This document shows, one piece after another, positions 27,001-51,092 of a stretch of DNA of 64,000 bases (its first letter is position 1; the number at the start of each line of letters is the position of its first letter). The position numbers and the translations under genes are program-made. The notes below the pieces were generated by a model. The model was not told where the DNA came from, ran no database searches, and was given only the letters and a program-made list of their open reading frames with translations. Source of the DNA: Denticeps clupeoides (lineage: Eukaryota > Chordata > Actinopteri > Clupeiformes > Denticipitidae); the NCBI RefSeq assembly GCF_900700375.1, contig NC_041708.1, positions 37,129,204 to 37,193,203 of the forward strand, read 5' to 3'.

Positions 27001-28083
27001 GTTGGTCACGTGAACAAATCAGCTGATTCAAAACATGATTTTGGAAAAATTCCGACACGACTTCCTGTCTGCGGCAAACATTGTGGTCGGTGACGTCATT
27101 TTCGCAAATGCCTCCTCAACTCCAATAGGCCGCTGTACTCCTCATTAGCATTTAAAGCTGCCGACACCGAAACTGCACGTCCTGGCAAATCTCATTGTGG
27201 GACTGGATCAAAGCGGCTGTAATTCTGCACCGAGGCTGAATTTCGGAAAGAGACTTTAGCTACAATATTTGGGGACCAACTTCTATAACTGACCAAGGCT
27301 CCATATAAGGGGTTTGTTACATTAAGAAAATTGTATTTTATAATTAATACCTAAGACTTTTTGTACGTTGCTCACGTTCGCAGTCTGGAAAAGGTGGAGC
27401 ATTTCTGAGCAGCTCACATGTGAAAATGCTTTGCGTGTATAATTTTGGATCTCAAAATGAATTCCTACCCTCTTGTTCTGGCAATGACTTCCAGTCTGGA
27501 CACCATGGCATTAAGAGAAGATACTGCATGCAGAAAAAAAATTAGATTATGAAGAAGAAATAAAAACATAAAAAACAGAACATATTCCAACACAACCACT
27601 TCCACAGGAGATGGTTCATATTCTTTGTACCGTTCAGCGCTTCCTGGACTCTCTGGAGACACGCCTGGAGCCGCTCACAGGGCCTGGGGTCAGCTCGGAT
27701 CTTGTCCTGGGAGTATAAAGACTCACAAACTAACAAATAACGTGGGATTGAACCAATTCTGGATCGAAGTATTTGCCCGATCTCCGTGATGTAGAATTAA
27801 CAATGTAGATTTAGAAGACTCGGAACATTTCTGGTTCGCCATTACGACTTAAATTAAAATAGCTTAATTTAAAGCAAAGAGAACATTAACCTCACCTACA
27901 CAACAATAATAATGAATTTATATTCACTTTTACATTTCCCTCATGTCATAGTCTGAGAACAAAGGGAACCTGGAAGTCGACAAAATATGGAATTTCGAGG
28001 CCGATTTGGACGTTTACCATGCACCTCCGGACGAGCTGGAGCGTCTCGCTCCACGGCTTCTCCGCAAACTTCGCGGCCAGCAT
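21003..28083 (-). CDS. Mediator subunit 1-like (MED1 family), compact form
   Basis: MED1 is the activator- and nuclear-receptor-facing subunit of the Mediator complex. Coding exons (minus): 28083-28018, 27706-27631, 27523-27469, 26735-26603, about 26480-26348, 26255-26181, 26110-26034, 25953-25888, 24155-24044, 22753-22644, 22407-22301, 22178-21998, 21920-21825, 21735-21633, 21279-21003. Collinear matches to MED1: [120 protein letters not shown]. Every junction is phase-consistent except the start of exon 5. That works only with the weaker donor after 26599 (exon 4 then 26735-26599) joined to an acceptor at 26480. The protein is about 556 residues and stops some 80 residues after [12 protein letters not shown]. 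Ordinary MED1 has about 1,580 residues with a long Ser/Lys-rich tail. The start at 28083 is the first in-frame ATG after an upstream stop; a further 5' exon is possible. Confidence 0.85.
22449..22543 (-). repeat. SINE family A, internally shortened
   Basis: Reverse copy with tail (AGTGACCGTCATTGTGAAAC) joined directly to the tRNA-like head (GGGATTTGAACCGGCAACC to GCTAGGCCACCGCTGCCCC). The body between them is missing. It lies in intron 10 of the MED1-like gene. Confidence 0.75.
23017..23400 (-). mobile_element. TTAA-MITE copy split by a SINE
   Basis: The minus strand carries CATTAGCATTTAAAGC, CCAAACATTGTGGTTGG and related words of the MITE seen at 1.5, 19.6, 27.1 and 30.9 kb. A family B SINE interrupts it at about 23093-23272, flanked on both sides by GAAGTTGAG. 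Confidence 0.65.
23093..23272 (+). repeat. SINE family B, full copy with target duplication
   Basis: It runs from the head GTAGTAGCCTAGTGTGTAAC... through GGTTCAAATCCC (B-box-like) and CCTGAGCCAGACACTTAACC to the tail AGGCGCTCTGGATAAGGGTG and TAAATAATGTAAATGTA. The nine bases GAAGTTGAG occur immediately before and after it, as expected of a retroposed insertion. Confidence 0.85.
24400..25316 (+). mobile_element. L2-like LINE ORF2 fragment
   Basis: Plus-strand frames show reverse-transcriptase landmarks: [43 protein letters not shown], then [16 protein letters not shown] and the C-terminal [20 protein letters not shown]. The frames change along the piece, so it is a dead 5'-truncated copy. 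It lies antisense in the 1.7 kb intron 8 of the MED1-like gene. The motif style fits the L2 clade. Confidence 0.88.
25690..25881 (+). repeat. SINE family A abutting a splice donor
   Basis: It contains a degraded head (AGGTTGAAGGCGGATCCCGA), GCACCGTCCCCACAC and the tail CAATCGCTTCACTTT. Its 3' end reaches 25881, directly next to the GTAAGA donor (25887-25882, minus strand) of MED1-like coding exon 8. Confidence 0.75.
26805..27290 (+). mobile_element. Composite DNA-transposon remnant incl. TTAA-MITE part
   Basis: From about 27052 the sequence follows the MITE family (CACGACTTCCTGTCTG, AAACATTGTGGTCGG, CATTAGCATTTAAAGC, TGGGACTGGATCAAAG). The preceding part (AATCACGGAATCCAACAAAT, AAATCAGCTGATTCAAAAC) recurs at about 40450-40660 in wdr37, so a second repeat family is joined to it. 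Confidence 0.55.
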
Positions 28084-28446
28084 CGCGGCGAGGGACACGA
28101 ACGGAGGGCGGCGACGACACGGTAATTACGACGCCTAACGACCGGGTCAGAGGTCACGACAGCGGCCCGTTCGACACCCCGCCTTTAGTCGCAAATTTGC
28201 ACTTGTACTTCTGCAGTGCTGGTGGGCTGTGGGTGATCACGCTTGGTGTGGTGCGTGGTTTTTAAAATAGTCTAATTTGACTAACTAATCATCTCAGTTG
28301 TATTAACGAGGACGACGCGGCTGTTTCAAAATAAGAGCCGGATTAAAAAAATTAAAACCAATTATCGGTCAAATGCGTACGATCAAATATTACAAAGTCA
28401 AAACTAAAGCTTCCGCAAATTGCGAATGTTAAACGTCTAATTTGAA

Positions 28447-28905
28447 TTTTGTGCTACGTTCCCTCCTCTGGCTCCCAGTAGATTAAAAATACTGACACTG
28501 GTCTACAAAGCCAAACATGGAGTAGCACTATCCTACCTCACAGAACTTATTACACCTCGCACTGCACCTCGTTTACTCCGAGCCTGGTCCCTCCATCTCT
28601 GAGGGTAAAAGGAAGACATTCATCTAGACTCTTCTCCGTCTTGGCTCCTCGGTGGTGGAATGAACTTCCCCTTGAGATCAGAACAGCTCAAACGGCAGCT
28701 CAAGACCTTCCTCTTTAGAGAATATTTAGATGAACCTTCTTCTTGTCTGACTTCTGTATAGAAACTACAATAGATTGAATTAAAATATTGTATTAATCGT
28801 TGGGGGTCCTAGTGAAGCAGAATTGATCACTTCATCGATGGTAACATGGAAGCACGTTGTAAGTCGCTCTGGATAAAGGCCTTAAATGTAAATGATGTAA
28901 ATATA
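28447..28905 (+). mobile_element. LINE 3' end (non-L2-like family)
   Basis: Translated fragments such as AKHGVALSYLTELITP-like and the RSRLFSVLAPRWWNELP-like region are typical of the C-terminal end of fish non-LTR reverse-transcriptase ORFs. The element closes with GTAAGTCGCTCTGGATAAAG and TAAATGTAAATGATGTAAAT. That tail resembles the tail of SINE family B. Confidence 0.65.
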
Positions 28906-28949
28906 AAGGTAAATGTGTACATGAGGACTTTTATTTTGAATGGAAGTAT

Positions 28950-29330
28950 TTCCTGTTCAGCCGGAAGCGCATGAGAGTCTGCGGCTCGGCCGCTGGTTGT
29001 TGCTGCTCTTTTGACGCCGCGGACGCTCGTCTGTCATGCCGGGGCTGGACGTCCCGACCCTTTAACCGCCGAAGGCGCGCTGGACGAGTCGGCGTGAGTA
29101 CGGGTGTGCGTGGGTTGCGGGTCACGCCCCGTGTGCGGGGGTTAGCTCCGTTAGCTCCGTTAGCTTGTTCCTCCAGCAAAATCTGACGGGCGCCGGAAAG
29201 CGCAGCCTCGGCGGCGGCGCATCGCTTCTTTTAAACCGCCGACGCAGCGTCTCCTCTCTTCGCGGCCTGTGCAGGGTGCATGTGGTCGGAATGCTGCGTG
29301 TGTGGAGTCGGCTGGCTCCAAAATGTCCCA
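28950..29330 (+). promoter_or_regulatory. wdr37: CpG-rich block, likely wdr37 promoter and 5' exon
   Basis: A CpG-dense segment (GCGGCTCGGCCGCTGG, GACGCCGCGGACGCTCG) is followed by a good donor at GTCGGC|GTGAGTAC (about 29094). Downstream, the wdr37 start exon is preceded by an acceptor-like CTCAGTCCCAG near 31384. A non-coding first exon here, spliced to 31.4 kb, is the simplest reading. The block lies between divergent genes and could serve both; this is inference. Confidence 0.45.
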
Positions 29331-29637
29331 GACTACAGATAAAACCTCACACGCGTCCCGTCCCGTATAGAATAACACGTCAGGCTTCCCGCGGTCATTA
29401 AAAACCTGGAAATGGCTGAAACGTTTGAAAAGAGAGTTTTCCGGGCTTTCAAACGTATTGGAATACGATATAAACATATAAAGTTCTGGAAAAGTCCTTG
29501 AAGTCGGATTGACGCATGAATGTGTTCCCGTCAGACTGCGTGAGAAACGTTCTTCAACGTTTAAATCTTCAGAGAAAGCTTGGCCTTAAGAATGTTTAAA
29601 GAGTCATGGAAATCCTTTTCTAAAATGTGCTAAGAAG

Positions 29638-29850
29638 TAGGGGTGTTAGAAAATATCGATACAGCAATATATTTGTATCGTGACGGGGATATCAAATATC
29701 GATATTGTCATATACAAATTTAGTCCACCGGGTGGTGCTGTCGAGCGCCTTCTTTACATTTTCAGCGAGCTGTAGAATATCGCGATATGTACAGTATCAC
29801 AACATATCAGGATATAATCGTACCGTGAGATCTTTGCCAATACACACCCC
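29638..29850. mobile_element. Small MITE with TAGGGGTGT ends
   Basis: It begins TAGGGGTGTTAG and ends ACACACCCCTA, its near-inverse. The body is rich in ATCGATA/TATCGCGATA words. It could be a hAT-type MITE, but no clear 8-bp duplication is visible. Confidence 0.5.
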
Positions 29851-29855
29851 TAGTA

Positions 29856-30495
29856 CATTGAAGTTGAATTTTAGCTTTATTGTCATTTCAGCTACATACG
29901 TGTTAGACTGTACATAGTGAATTGAAATAAAGTTTCTCTGGAACCTGGTGCTACATGTAACATTTGAACGATTAGACAAAGTTACACACTGACATAAAGT
30001 GCACGTGTGCGACACCAACAAACTGGGGTACATAAGGTGCAAACATGTAGACAACAATGAGATAGACGGTGATAAACTAGTAAAATGTATAATTAATGTG
30101 CAAAGTAAAATAGTGCAAATATTGCTGTGCAAAATGGAACGGTGCATTAGTAGATGATATTATAGATAATCAAAAAGGAACGATGCACGTATAGATTATA
30201 TTACAGATATATAATCAAACAATATAACAGAGGTGGTGTGTGTGACTGTGTCAGTTTAAAGTGGAAAGTCCCTGAGTGTTCCGGTGTCTGATTGTCTGGG
30301 ATGAAGCTGTTGCAGAGTCTGGCGGTGACGGCCCGAATGCTTCCGTACCTTTTTCCGGATGGCAGGAGGGTGAAGAGTGCGTGTGAGGAGTGTGTAGCCT
30401 CCTTCACAATGCTGGTGGCTTTCCTGATGCAGAACCCAGCATGAGTGTGTGTGTATGGAATGCACTGGGAATAGATTTGGCATGACAGTTCCCCC
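29856..30495 (-). mobile_element. L2-like LINE 3' end
   Basis: The minus strand encodes the L2-type C-terminal piece (THSSHALFTLLPSGKRYGSI, RLCNSFIPDNQTPEHSG). A 3' UTR shared with the copies at 43.1, 52.0 and 61.3-62.3 kb follows (landmarks TTGCACTATTTTACTTTGCA, GTCTAATCGTTCAAATGTTA). It ends in the A/T-rich ATTCAACTTC tail. Confidence 0.8.
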
Positions 30496-30755
30496 ATCTT
30501 TAATCATTTTGGCATGTTTACGGGGCTTTTTCTCCTGCTTTTTTAAAAAAAAAATGTATGTGCTGTTCAGTAGTGGGCGAAGCGACCACTTGACTGCTGA
30601 GACATCCGGCTGAAGATGCCTCAGCTTTGCCTAATCGCTGCCACATACGCCTGGTACTTTCATTTGCTCTCCCATGCGTTTCTCTCAATAATCAGCCACG
30701 CCTTTATTCATCTTAAACTTGTGCATGACGAAGGCCCGTCCCCTCGTCATCAGTG

Positions 30756-31105
30756 TTAAAGGTCCCCTGACGTGAAAATGTGACTTTGTGAGATGATTGA
30801 ACATTAATACGAGTCCCCCAGCCTGTCTATGGTCCTGCGGTGGCTAGAAATGGCGATACGTGTAAAGACGTCGACACGACTTCCTGTCCGCGCCAAACAT
30901 TGTCGTTGGTGAAGGGTGCTGAACTTCTATAGGCCGCTCTCCTCCTCGTCCCGCCTCTCTACCTCATTAGCATTTAAAGCTACAGACGGTGAAACGCTGG
31001 GACTGGATCAGAGTGGCTGTAAGACTTCAGATACTGTATTACGGGACCAACAAGACGATATAAATGCAAAAATAAAAAAAACAAATCATGTCAGGACACC
31101 TTTAA
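30756..31105 (+). mobile_element. TTAA-flanked MITE, complete short copy
   Basis: TTAA (30756-30759), then AGGTCCCCTGACGTGA..., ending ATGTCAGGACACCT and TTAA (31102-31105). The termini are inverted repeats and TTAA is duplicated, as in piggyBac or Kolobok transposons. The 342-bp body has no coding capacity and looks like an internally deleted member of the family found at 1.5, 19.6, 23.0 and 27.1 kb. Confidence 0.8.
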
Positions 31106-31418
31106 AAAGGTTGATGATGTCACAATCGATTTAGTTTAGTTTCATATGTGCAGTGTAACTGTAGATTGTCAAATGGAACATTGCCAGGTAAACACAATTC
31201 TTCATCATTTTCTGAAAATACCGAGGTGAAGGAAATGTTAACGTGGTAAAATGAATTTTAGAACTGGCATTTAGCCTTGCTGCAGTTAATAGATTTTTAA
31301 AACGCACAAGTGATCGCAAAAACGCATTTTGGGGTTTTGTATCCGTTCATGGCGAGATAAGAGGCGTGTCTGCTCAGTCCCAGGTAGGACGTTCGGGGGC
31401 GGACGCTACGGAGGAGGG

Positions 31419-45287
<13,869 letters not shown>

Positions 45288-45299
45288 TCCCTGGCCCCG

Positions 45300-45300
<1 letters not shown>

Positions 45301-45350
<50 letters not shown>
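45301..45350. repeat. (CA)n microsatellite in wdr37 3' UTR
   Basis: A run of about 25 CA units starting 14 nt after the wdr37 stop codon. Read with the upstream TG run, the last exon is flanked by complementary TG and CA tracts. Confidence 0.95.
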
Positions 45351-45351
<1 letters not shown>

Positions 45352-46355
45352 GCTGGAGCCAGCATGCTTGAACCGATAAACACACACACCTGCACAACAG
45401 GATCCTCAGCTTCCTTCTACTGTGAAAGTCGCATTAGATGCAGGTTTTTGCGTGTGGTGTGAAGCCAGGTTAGATCTACACCGTCTGGACGCTTGATGTA
45501 CTGTGCGTGTTTGTTTACACACAAATAAATCCGGTAATCGCACACACTCACATTTTGCTCCGCAGCGACCTGCCTGTTCGTAGTCGGGCAGGAAGAAATC
45601 ATTCCAAGTTGCTGCTGTGCTTCATGCTGTCGTCTGGGTAGTGGCTCATTTACAGAAAATGTCTGCTGTCATGTGTCACAAGTCTGCAGTGTTCAACAAT
45701 TTTGCATTCTGTTTTATTTTTATTTTAGGACTTATCACAGTATTTCCTAGTCCATCCCATCTTCTCTTTTAAAAGTTTCAAACACAAGTCCATACTGAAC
45801 TAGAAACTATTTGAAATGAGCCGTGCAATAGTTGAAAAGGTGAAGTGATGAGCCTGAACCTCCACAGACATCTCATCACGTGATCACAAGATGGTTTCAG
45901 TCTGAATGAATGAAGCCCTGAATGTGAACGACGGCAATGCTTGATTTCAGCTCGTGTGATCACTGTTACCATTCACACTTGTTGACATGAGCTGTGCTGG
46001 GATAGTATTGAATAGGCCGTTGCCTATATGCAGTGGAGGCTCCGCCTCCTGACCCACCTCTGCATAAACCCCATAAATAACTTTTATTTGTCTCTGCCGT
46101 GGAAATGAAAAAAAATTTTTTTTTTTTTTTAAATCGCTGTCAGATGAAACATGGTCACATGATATATAAATCGATTTTTTTTTTCTGTGTGTATGAGTTT
46201 TTACTGTAGATCCAGAGGCGTAGCTTTCAGGTTTTTATGCATTTGTTCGTAGATTCTTCAAAATGCCACACTGTCAGAAGCGCAAATGTCTTCTAGCGTC
46301 AAGGACGTGACCTGTATTGTATGTATATTCCAACCAAATGGCACAAGATTCTAGA

Positions 46356-46361
46356 AATAAA
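46356..46361 (+). terminator. wdr37: wdr37 polyadenylation signal AATAAA
   Basis: Canonical AATAAA about 1.07 kb after the stop codon, followed closely by an A-run. An earlier AATAAA (about 45524) could give a shorter 3' UTR. Confidence 0.5.
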
Positions 46362-46384
46362 TACGCTACTTGAAAAAAAAAAAC

Positions 46385-47600
46385 TGCTGTCCAATTCTTT
46401 TCTTTTTTTGCTGTAGAACACCTTAATTCAAATAGTTATTTTGCCCCCTCAGCCAGCTGTACTTTTAAAGCATATTTTGTATTTAAAAAAATCAAACCAT
46501 ATGAATTTGAGTCACATTTTATTCATAAATTAATCTTTGAACAACCAGCCAATGTACCATTTCATAAGGTTGCTGCAGGAATCCTAGACCAATCAGGTTC
46601 TCCCTTTCATGAAGTACCACCCAGGGGGAACCTGGCAAGCTCCTGATTCACTGCCTGTCCTATCCTCACTTTTTATGACATGGTCAGGGTGTATTTAAAA
46701 TATACATTTGAATTAATATTCTTCAGTTTTGGATTGAAAAGAAAATAACTTCATAACACAAAAACACGTCCAGAAGGTAGACACTATAGCGGCAGTCTGG
46801 AGAGTTCAACGTTCTGCAGGCATTCTGCTCTATAGGCTTCTGTTCAGTTTTGCTGGGTCAAAGCTTTAGATACAATAGTGGTCGTATAGAGAAGGTGGCG
46901 GTTAAACTGGCTGGCGCTGCAGCAGCTTTTTTTTTTTTTAACAATGACTAAGCCTACCACCGTGAACCTGGCTGGAGTAGACCCATGTTCATGGCTCATG
47001 GATGACCTCCTTAATGAGTTGGACTGTTTGAAGAGATTCTATAGGTCATCTGGAGATGCTTAGAAATGTTACTAATAGTTTTAGTTTAATATAAGCATAT
47101 ATATATGTGTGTGTGTGTGTGTGAGATATATAGAGCAAGGAAGTAAACAGTTCTCTATTTACTTCAGTGATAATAATACTGTGTAACAGTATTTAAAATA
47201 GTGTACAGCCTAAATTAAATATTGGCAATAGCTTATTGGCATATTATTGGCATATCTTACCCAATTTAATATATTATCCAGAAATACAGTAATATATTTA
47301 ACACATTATATAATATATTGAAGTCGATTTATACCTTGGATACCAAGTCTTGCATATAGTTAAAATGCTTCTATACTACCATAACAGGCAATATCCCACT
47401 TCTGTGTTCGCACCATACCCACCCAATCAAAATGTAAATACGCTAACATGCAAGAGTCTATCCTAGTTTTCAATTCTCCACTATTCCAGAGAATAATATG
47501 AATTCTTTCATATTATTATTAAGAGGGTGTAAAGGTACAATTGCCACAGGCCTTTAAAGATGAATTGGTTCTTTTTTTACATGACTCCACGCCTCTTTTC
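46385..47600. other. Intergenic, AT-rich, no gene seen
   Basis: Lies between wdr37 and the first crystallin. It is AT-rich, with a short (TA)/(TG) run near 47098-47122. No exon, transposon end or RNA gene was recognised. Confidence 0.5.
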
Positions 47601-47605
47601 TGTTT

Positions 47606-47668
47606 CGCTGGTTCAGGACGCCACACAGAATGTGAGGTCCTTCTTCTCTGGGGTCAGTCAGGTATAAA
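47606..47668 (+). promoter_or_regulatory. Crystallin 1 promoter: MARE-like site and TATA
   Basis: CGCTGGTTCAGGA (47606-47618) is a decayed MARE-like word. GAGGTCCTT follows, then TATAAA (47663-47668) 52 nt before the start codon. The same three blocks at the same spacing precede the other four crystallin genes. Confidence 0.7.
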
Positions 47669-47719
47669 AGTAAGTGTCACAGCGGTGATACGACATCCAG
47701 CAACCTGACAGCTCTGAAC

Positions 47720-48469
47720 ATGAGTGCTACCACCACCACCACCAGCCCTACCAACATGAACATGGGCAGGGTAAGTAAAACTAGCTAATTCTTTGACCAA
47801 TTATTGAATTACCTGCCTAGATGTGTTGCCGTCATTTAACAAAATTTATTTTGACTTGTTTCAGGTCACCTTCTACGAGGACAGGAACTTCATGGGACGT
47901 TCCTGGGACTGTATGGGTGACTGTTCTGACATGCACTCCTACATGAGCCGCTGCCACTCCTGCAGGGTGCACAGTGGCTGCTTCATGGTCTACGATGGCA
48001 TGAACTACATGGGTAACAGCTACTTCATGAGGAGGGGCGAGTACGGTGACTACATGAACATGTTTGGATGGAACAACTGCATCAGGTCCTGCCGCTATAT
48101 CCCCATGGTAAATATATATTTCTGAACAAAAGGGAACGATTATTGCATTGAATTACTTTGTCATAATTGCTTATGCCAATTGTCCAACAGTACAGAGGAA
48201 ACTACAGAATGAGGGTCTACGATAGAAATGACTTTGGAGGCCAGATGCACGAGTTCATGGACGACTGTGACAACTGCATGGACCGCTACCGCATGAACGG
48301 CTGCATGTCCTGTCATGTGATGGACGGCCACTGGCTCATGTACGAGCAGCCCCACTACAGAGGCAGGATGTGGTACTTCGGACCTGGACAGTACAGGAAC
48401 TTCATGAATATGGGCTGGGGCAACATGCGCTTCATGAGCATGAGGCGTGTCATGGATTCTTGGTACTAA
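47720..48469 (+). CDS. crygm: Gamma-crystallin M (copy 1)
   Basis: Structural lens protein of the beta/gamma-crystallin superfamily, fish gamma-M class. Exons 47720-47770 ([17 protein letters not shown]), 47865-48107 and 48191-48469, all phase 0 with GT-AG, give 190 residues. Exon 2 encodes the N-terminal domain (two Greek keys; [35 protein letters not shown]). Exon 3 encodes the C-terminal domain ([40 protein letters not shown], ending RRVMDSWY). It is extremely Met-rich, as expected of gamma-M proteins in a high-refractive-index fish lens. The 17-residue tail before VTFYE is longer than the three or four residues usual in gamma-crystallins. Private differences: NYMGNSYF preceded by GM, RVYD instead of RIY, and GPGQ instead of GPGE. 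AATAAA lies at 48476-48481, only 7 nt after the stop. Confidence 0.95.
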
Positions 48470-48924
48470 ATTATTAATAAATTATAATGAATTAAAATGA
48501 TCCGTTCTTTGCTTCTCTTTATTCTCAACTTTATATGTGTGACCAGTAATGTTTTATGCTTCAATGTGTTTTATCAAATTACACATCAGTGTCTTAACAT
48601 TTCTCACAAAATCGTTAAACATCTACACTGTATTAGAACTCTTTGAGTCTGGATTGCCACAGAGTTTGGTACTTGGACCTATTCTATTTTCTCAAATCTT
48701 TCATACTTCCTATTGGTAGTTTGTACTGTGAAAAAAACATTCTGGTTTCTTGGCCAGATTCAAATAAGATTCCCCTTTTGCCCCATTCTCTGAATTTTAT
48801 ATTGTATTCCCAGTTCCAGTCAAACTCCAGCCACTACCAGTATGTCCCTGAGCAAGAGACCGTCAATGTAAAGGTTTAGTGTACAGAGTACCATGGTTAA
48901 ACACAGCTAGTTCAGGGACCGATG

Positions 48925-49095
48925 CCTTACTTTCCATAACCGCTTAGTCCTGTTACACACAGCCAATTCGGAGTCGCCTATCAACCATGGTGGGTGGAAA
49001 TTGGAGTACCCGGAGGAAACCCACAGAGCATGCACTCTGCACACACAACGTCTGGGATTTGAACTCAGTGTGAGGCCACGCAACTGTGCCGAGAA
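48925..49095 (-). repeat. Dispersed fish repeat fragment
   Basis: The phrase GTACCCGGAGGAAACCCACA with GAGCATGCACTCTGCACAC and GGGATTTGAACTC looks like a repeat widespread in fish genomes. The family is not determined. Confidence 0.4.
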
Positions 49096-49276
49096 GGGGC
49101 TTGGACGAGATATACTCTGATATACTCTGTGTATGAGGAGGAAACTGGCTACAGTATAACCATCTGAACTGCTATTTTCATAAACCTGAACTAGTTATGG
49201 TCCACTAGCCGGGTCACAGAGAAGCCCAGAGGCTGTGCCCATTCTGGGGTTCAGGCATGGCATGCCATTGTTGCTT

Positions 49277-49634
49277 TAGGTGCTTTCACACCTAGTGCAG
49301 TTGGTTTTGACCCGTGTGAACACAGTAATCGCATCGGGAACCACAAAAAAAAAAAGAAGCCAACTCTGGTGTGGCCCGCATGGTGAGAACGCGTATCAAA
49401 TTAAAACAGGACCAAATGCTATCACATGATTTGAGAACAGTGAGTTATGGGTAAATTTACTTTTGTAAATACATCTGACCAATCAGCAGAGAGAAAGTTC
49501 TTGTGTGATTTGAAGCTACACATTTTGGTGCGCTTTGAATTTTTCCTGTGTGAAAGGAAACTGAACCAAGAGGAAAATTAGATAATGTTCAAACCTGATT
49601 CAGACAAAATCAAACAGGTGTGAAAAGTGCCCTT
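49277..49634. mobile_element. Fold-back MITE with GGTGCTTTCACACCT ends
   Basis: The left end AGGTGCTTTCACACCTAGTG is mirrored by the right end AACAGGTGTGAAAAGTGCCC. The element lacks coding capacity. The style fits Angel-type or hAT-type fish MITEs; no target duplication was identified. Confidence 0.55.
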
Positions 49635-49689
49635 TGACTCCAGGATCTTGTTTTTCTGTTGCCATGTGAGTAGTACCATGTAATAGTTA

Positions 49690-50184
49690 CAGTACAGGAC
49701 AAAAGTTTGGACACACCTTCTCATTCAAAAAGTTTTCTTTATTTTCATGACCATTTAAATTAGTAGATTCTCACTGAAGGCATCAGAACTATGAATGAAC
49801 ACATGTGGAGTTATGCACTTAACAAAAAGTGGAGACCTGGCCTCCACAGTCACCGGACCTGAACCCAATCCAGATGAGCTGGACCAACAAGTGCTAAACA
49901 CCTCTGGGAACTCCTTCAAGACTGTTGGAGAAGCATTTCAGGTGACGACCTCTTGAAGCTCATCGAGAGAATGCCAAAAGTGTGCAAAGCAGTAATCAGA
50001 GCAAAGAAACTAGAATATAAAACATGTTTTCAGTTATTTCACCTTTTTTTGTTAAGTACGTAACTCCATATGTGTTCATTCATAGTTTTGATGCCTTCAG
50101 TGAGAATCTACCAACGTAAATGGTCATGAAAATAAAGAAAACACATCGAATGAGAAGGTTTGTCCAGACTTTTGGCCTGTACTG
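49690..50184 (+). mobile_element. Tc1-like deletion derivative, copy 2
   Basis: TA (49688-49689), CAGTACAGGACAAAAGTTTGG ... CAGACTTTTGGCCTGTACTG, TA (50185-50186). The terminal inverted repeats are longer than in a typical short-TIR element: the right arm also mirrors the inner left arm (CTTCAGTGAGAATCTACCAA). The internal transposase remnant and deletion junction match copy 1 at 14340-14791. Confidence 0.88.
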
Positions 50185-50968
50185 TATGTATAATGGAAGA
50201 TAATTTCAAATAATGCTTCAATGCAAAAAATGCAACATTTTGCCTCTCCATTTTTTTCTTTATTGGAAGAATTATTTTATTTTTTTATTATTTATGAAAC
50301 CAATTTGCTAAAAACACTTGCCAAGCAAGGGAAATAATAATAGCCTCTCAAATTTTGCTTTAGAAAAATTCTAAATATCTATTTGTATATATTTTTTATG
50401 CCAAATAAATTCACAGTAAAGATTAAATAATTAACACTTCATAATATTATTCAGCATGCTCAAATTCAACTTGCAAAATTCACGATCAGAAAATTAATTC
50501 AGTGTAATAATACAGCAAATTAAGCATGAGCAATCGATCAGTGATCATCTCAACACAGCATCCAGCCAATTGTGTTACGCACACAATCAAGGGATGCACC
50601 GATATGTGCTAGAGTGTTAGATATGATAAAGGTCATTTAAACAGTATGTTTATTAATCTGTATCAAATGTACAATGAATATTTTTTTAAATAGCTGAATG
50701 TGCTTTAGAATTCCTATTATTGCATCTGTTGAATTGAATTATATTTACCTTTACCTTCAGATATGTACTAAGAACAACTAAAAAAACAAACCTTCTGTTG
50801 GGTCTTTGTAAGTGGCACCATTGTTTCAAAGACCATGGAGTTCTACACAAATGGAGAATACATCAACATGTGAGCTGAATATAGAACCTGTATACAGTAC
50901 CAATAAAATACATTGTGGGGAAAAATGTCTATGTTGACTGTACTTTTTATGTTTACCTCTTTTTCACT

Positions 50969-51033
50969 TAGCCACGTCAGGATTTTTCTCACAATAGGAG
51001 GTACTTGTATATGGGGGCTTTCCAGGTATAAAT
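50969..51033 (+). promoter_or_regulatory. Crystallin 2 promoter: degenerate MARE-like site and TATA
   Basis: TAGCCACGTCAGG (50969-50981), GGAGGTACTT (about 50997), then TATAAAT (51027-51033). This is the most diverged MARE-like word of the five, but the spacing is kept. Confidence 0.6.
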
Positions 51034-51092
51034 ATACGGTTTTCTACCTCCATGATATCAGTGCAGCAAGAGCAGCCTAACAGCTCAGAAAG

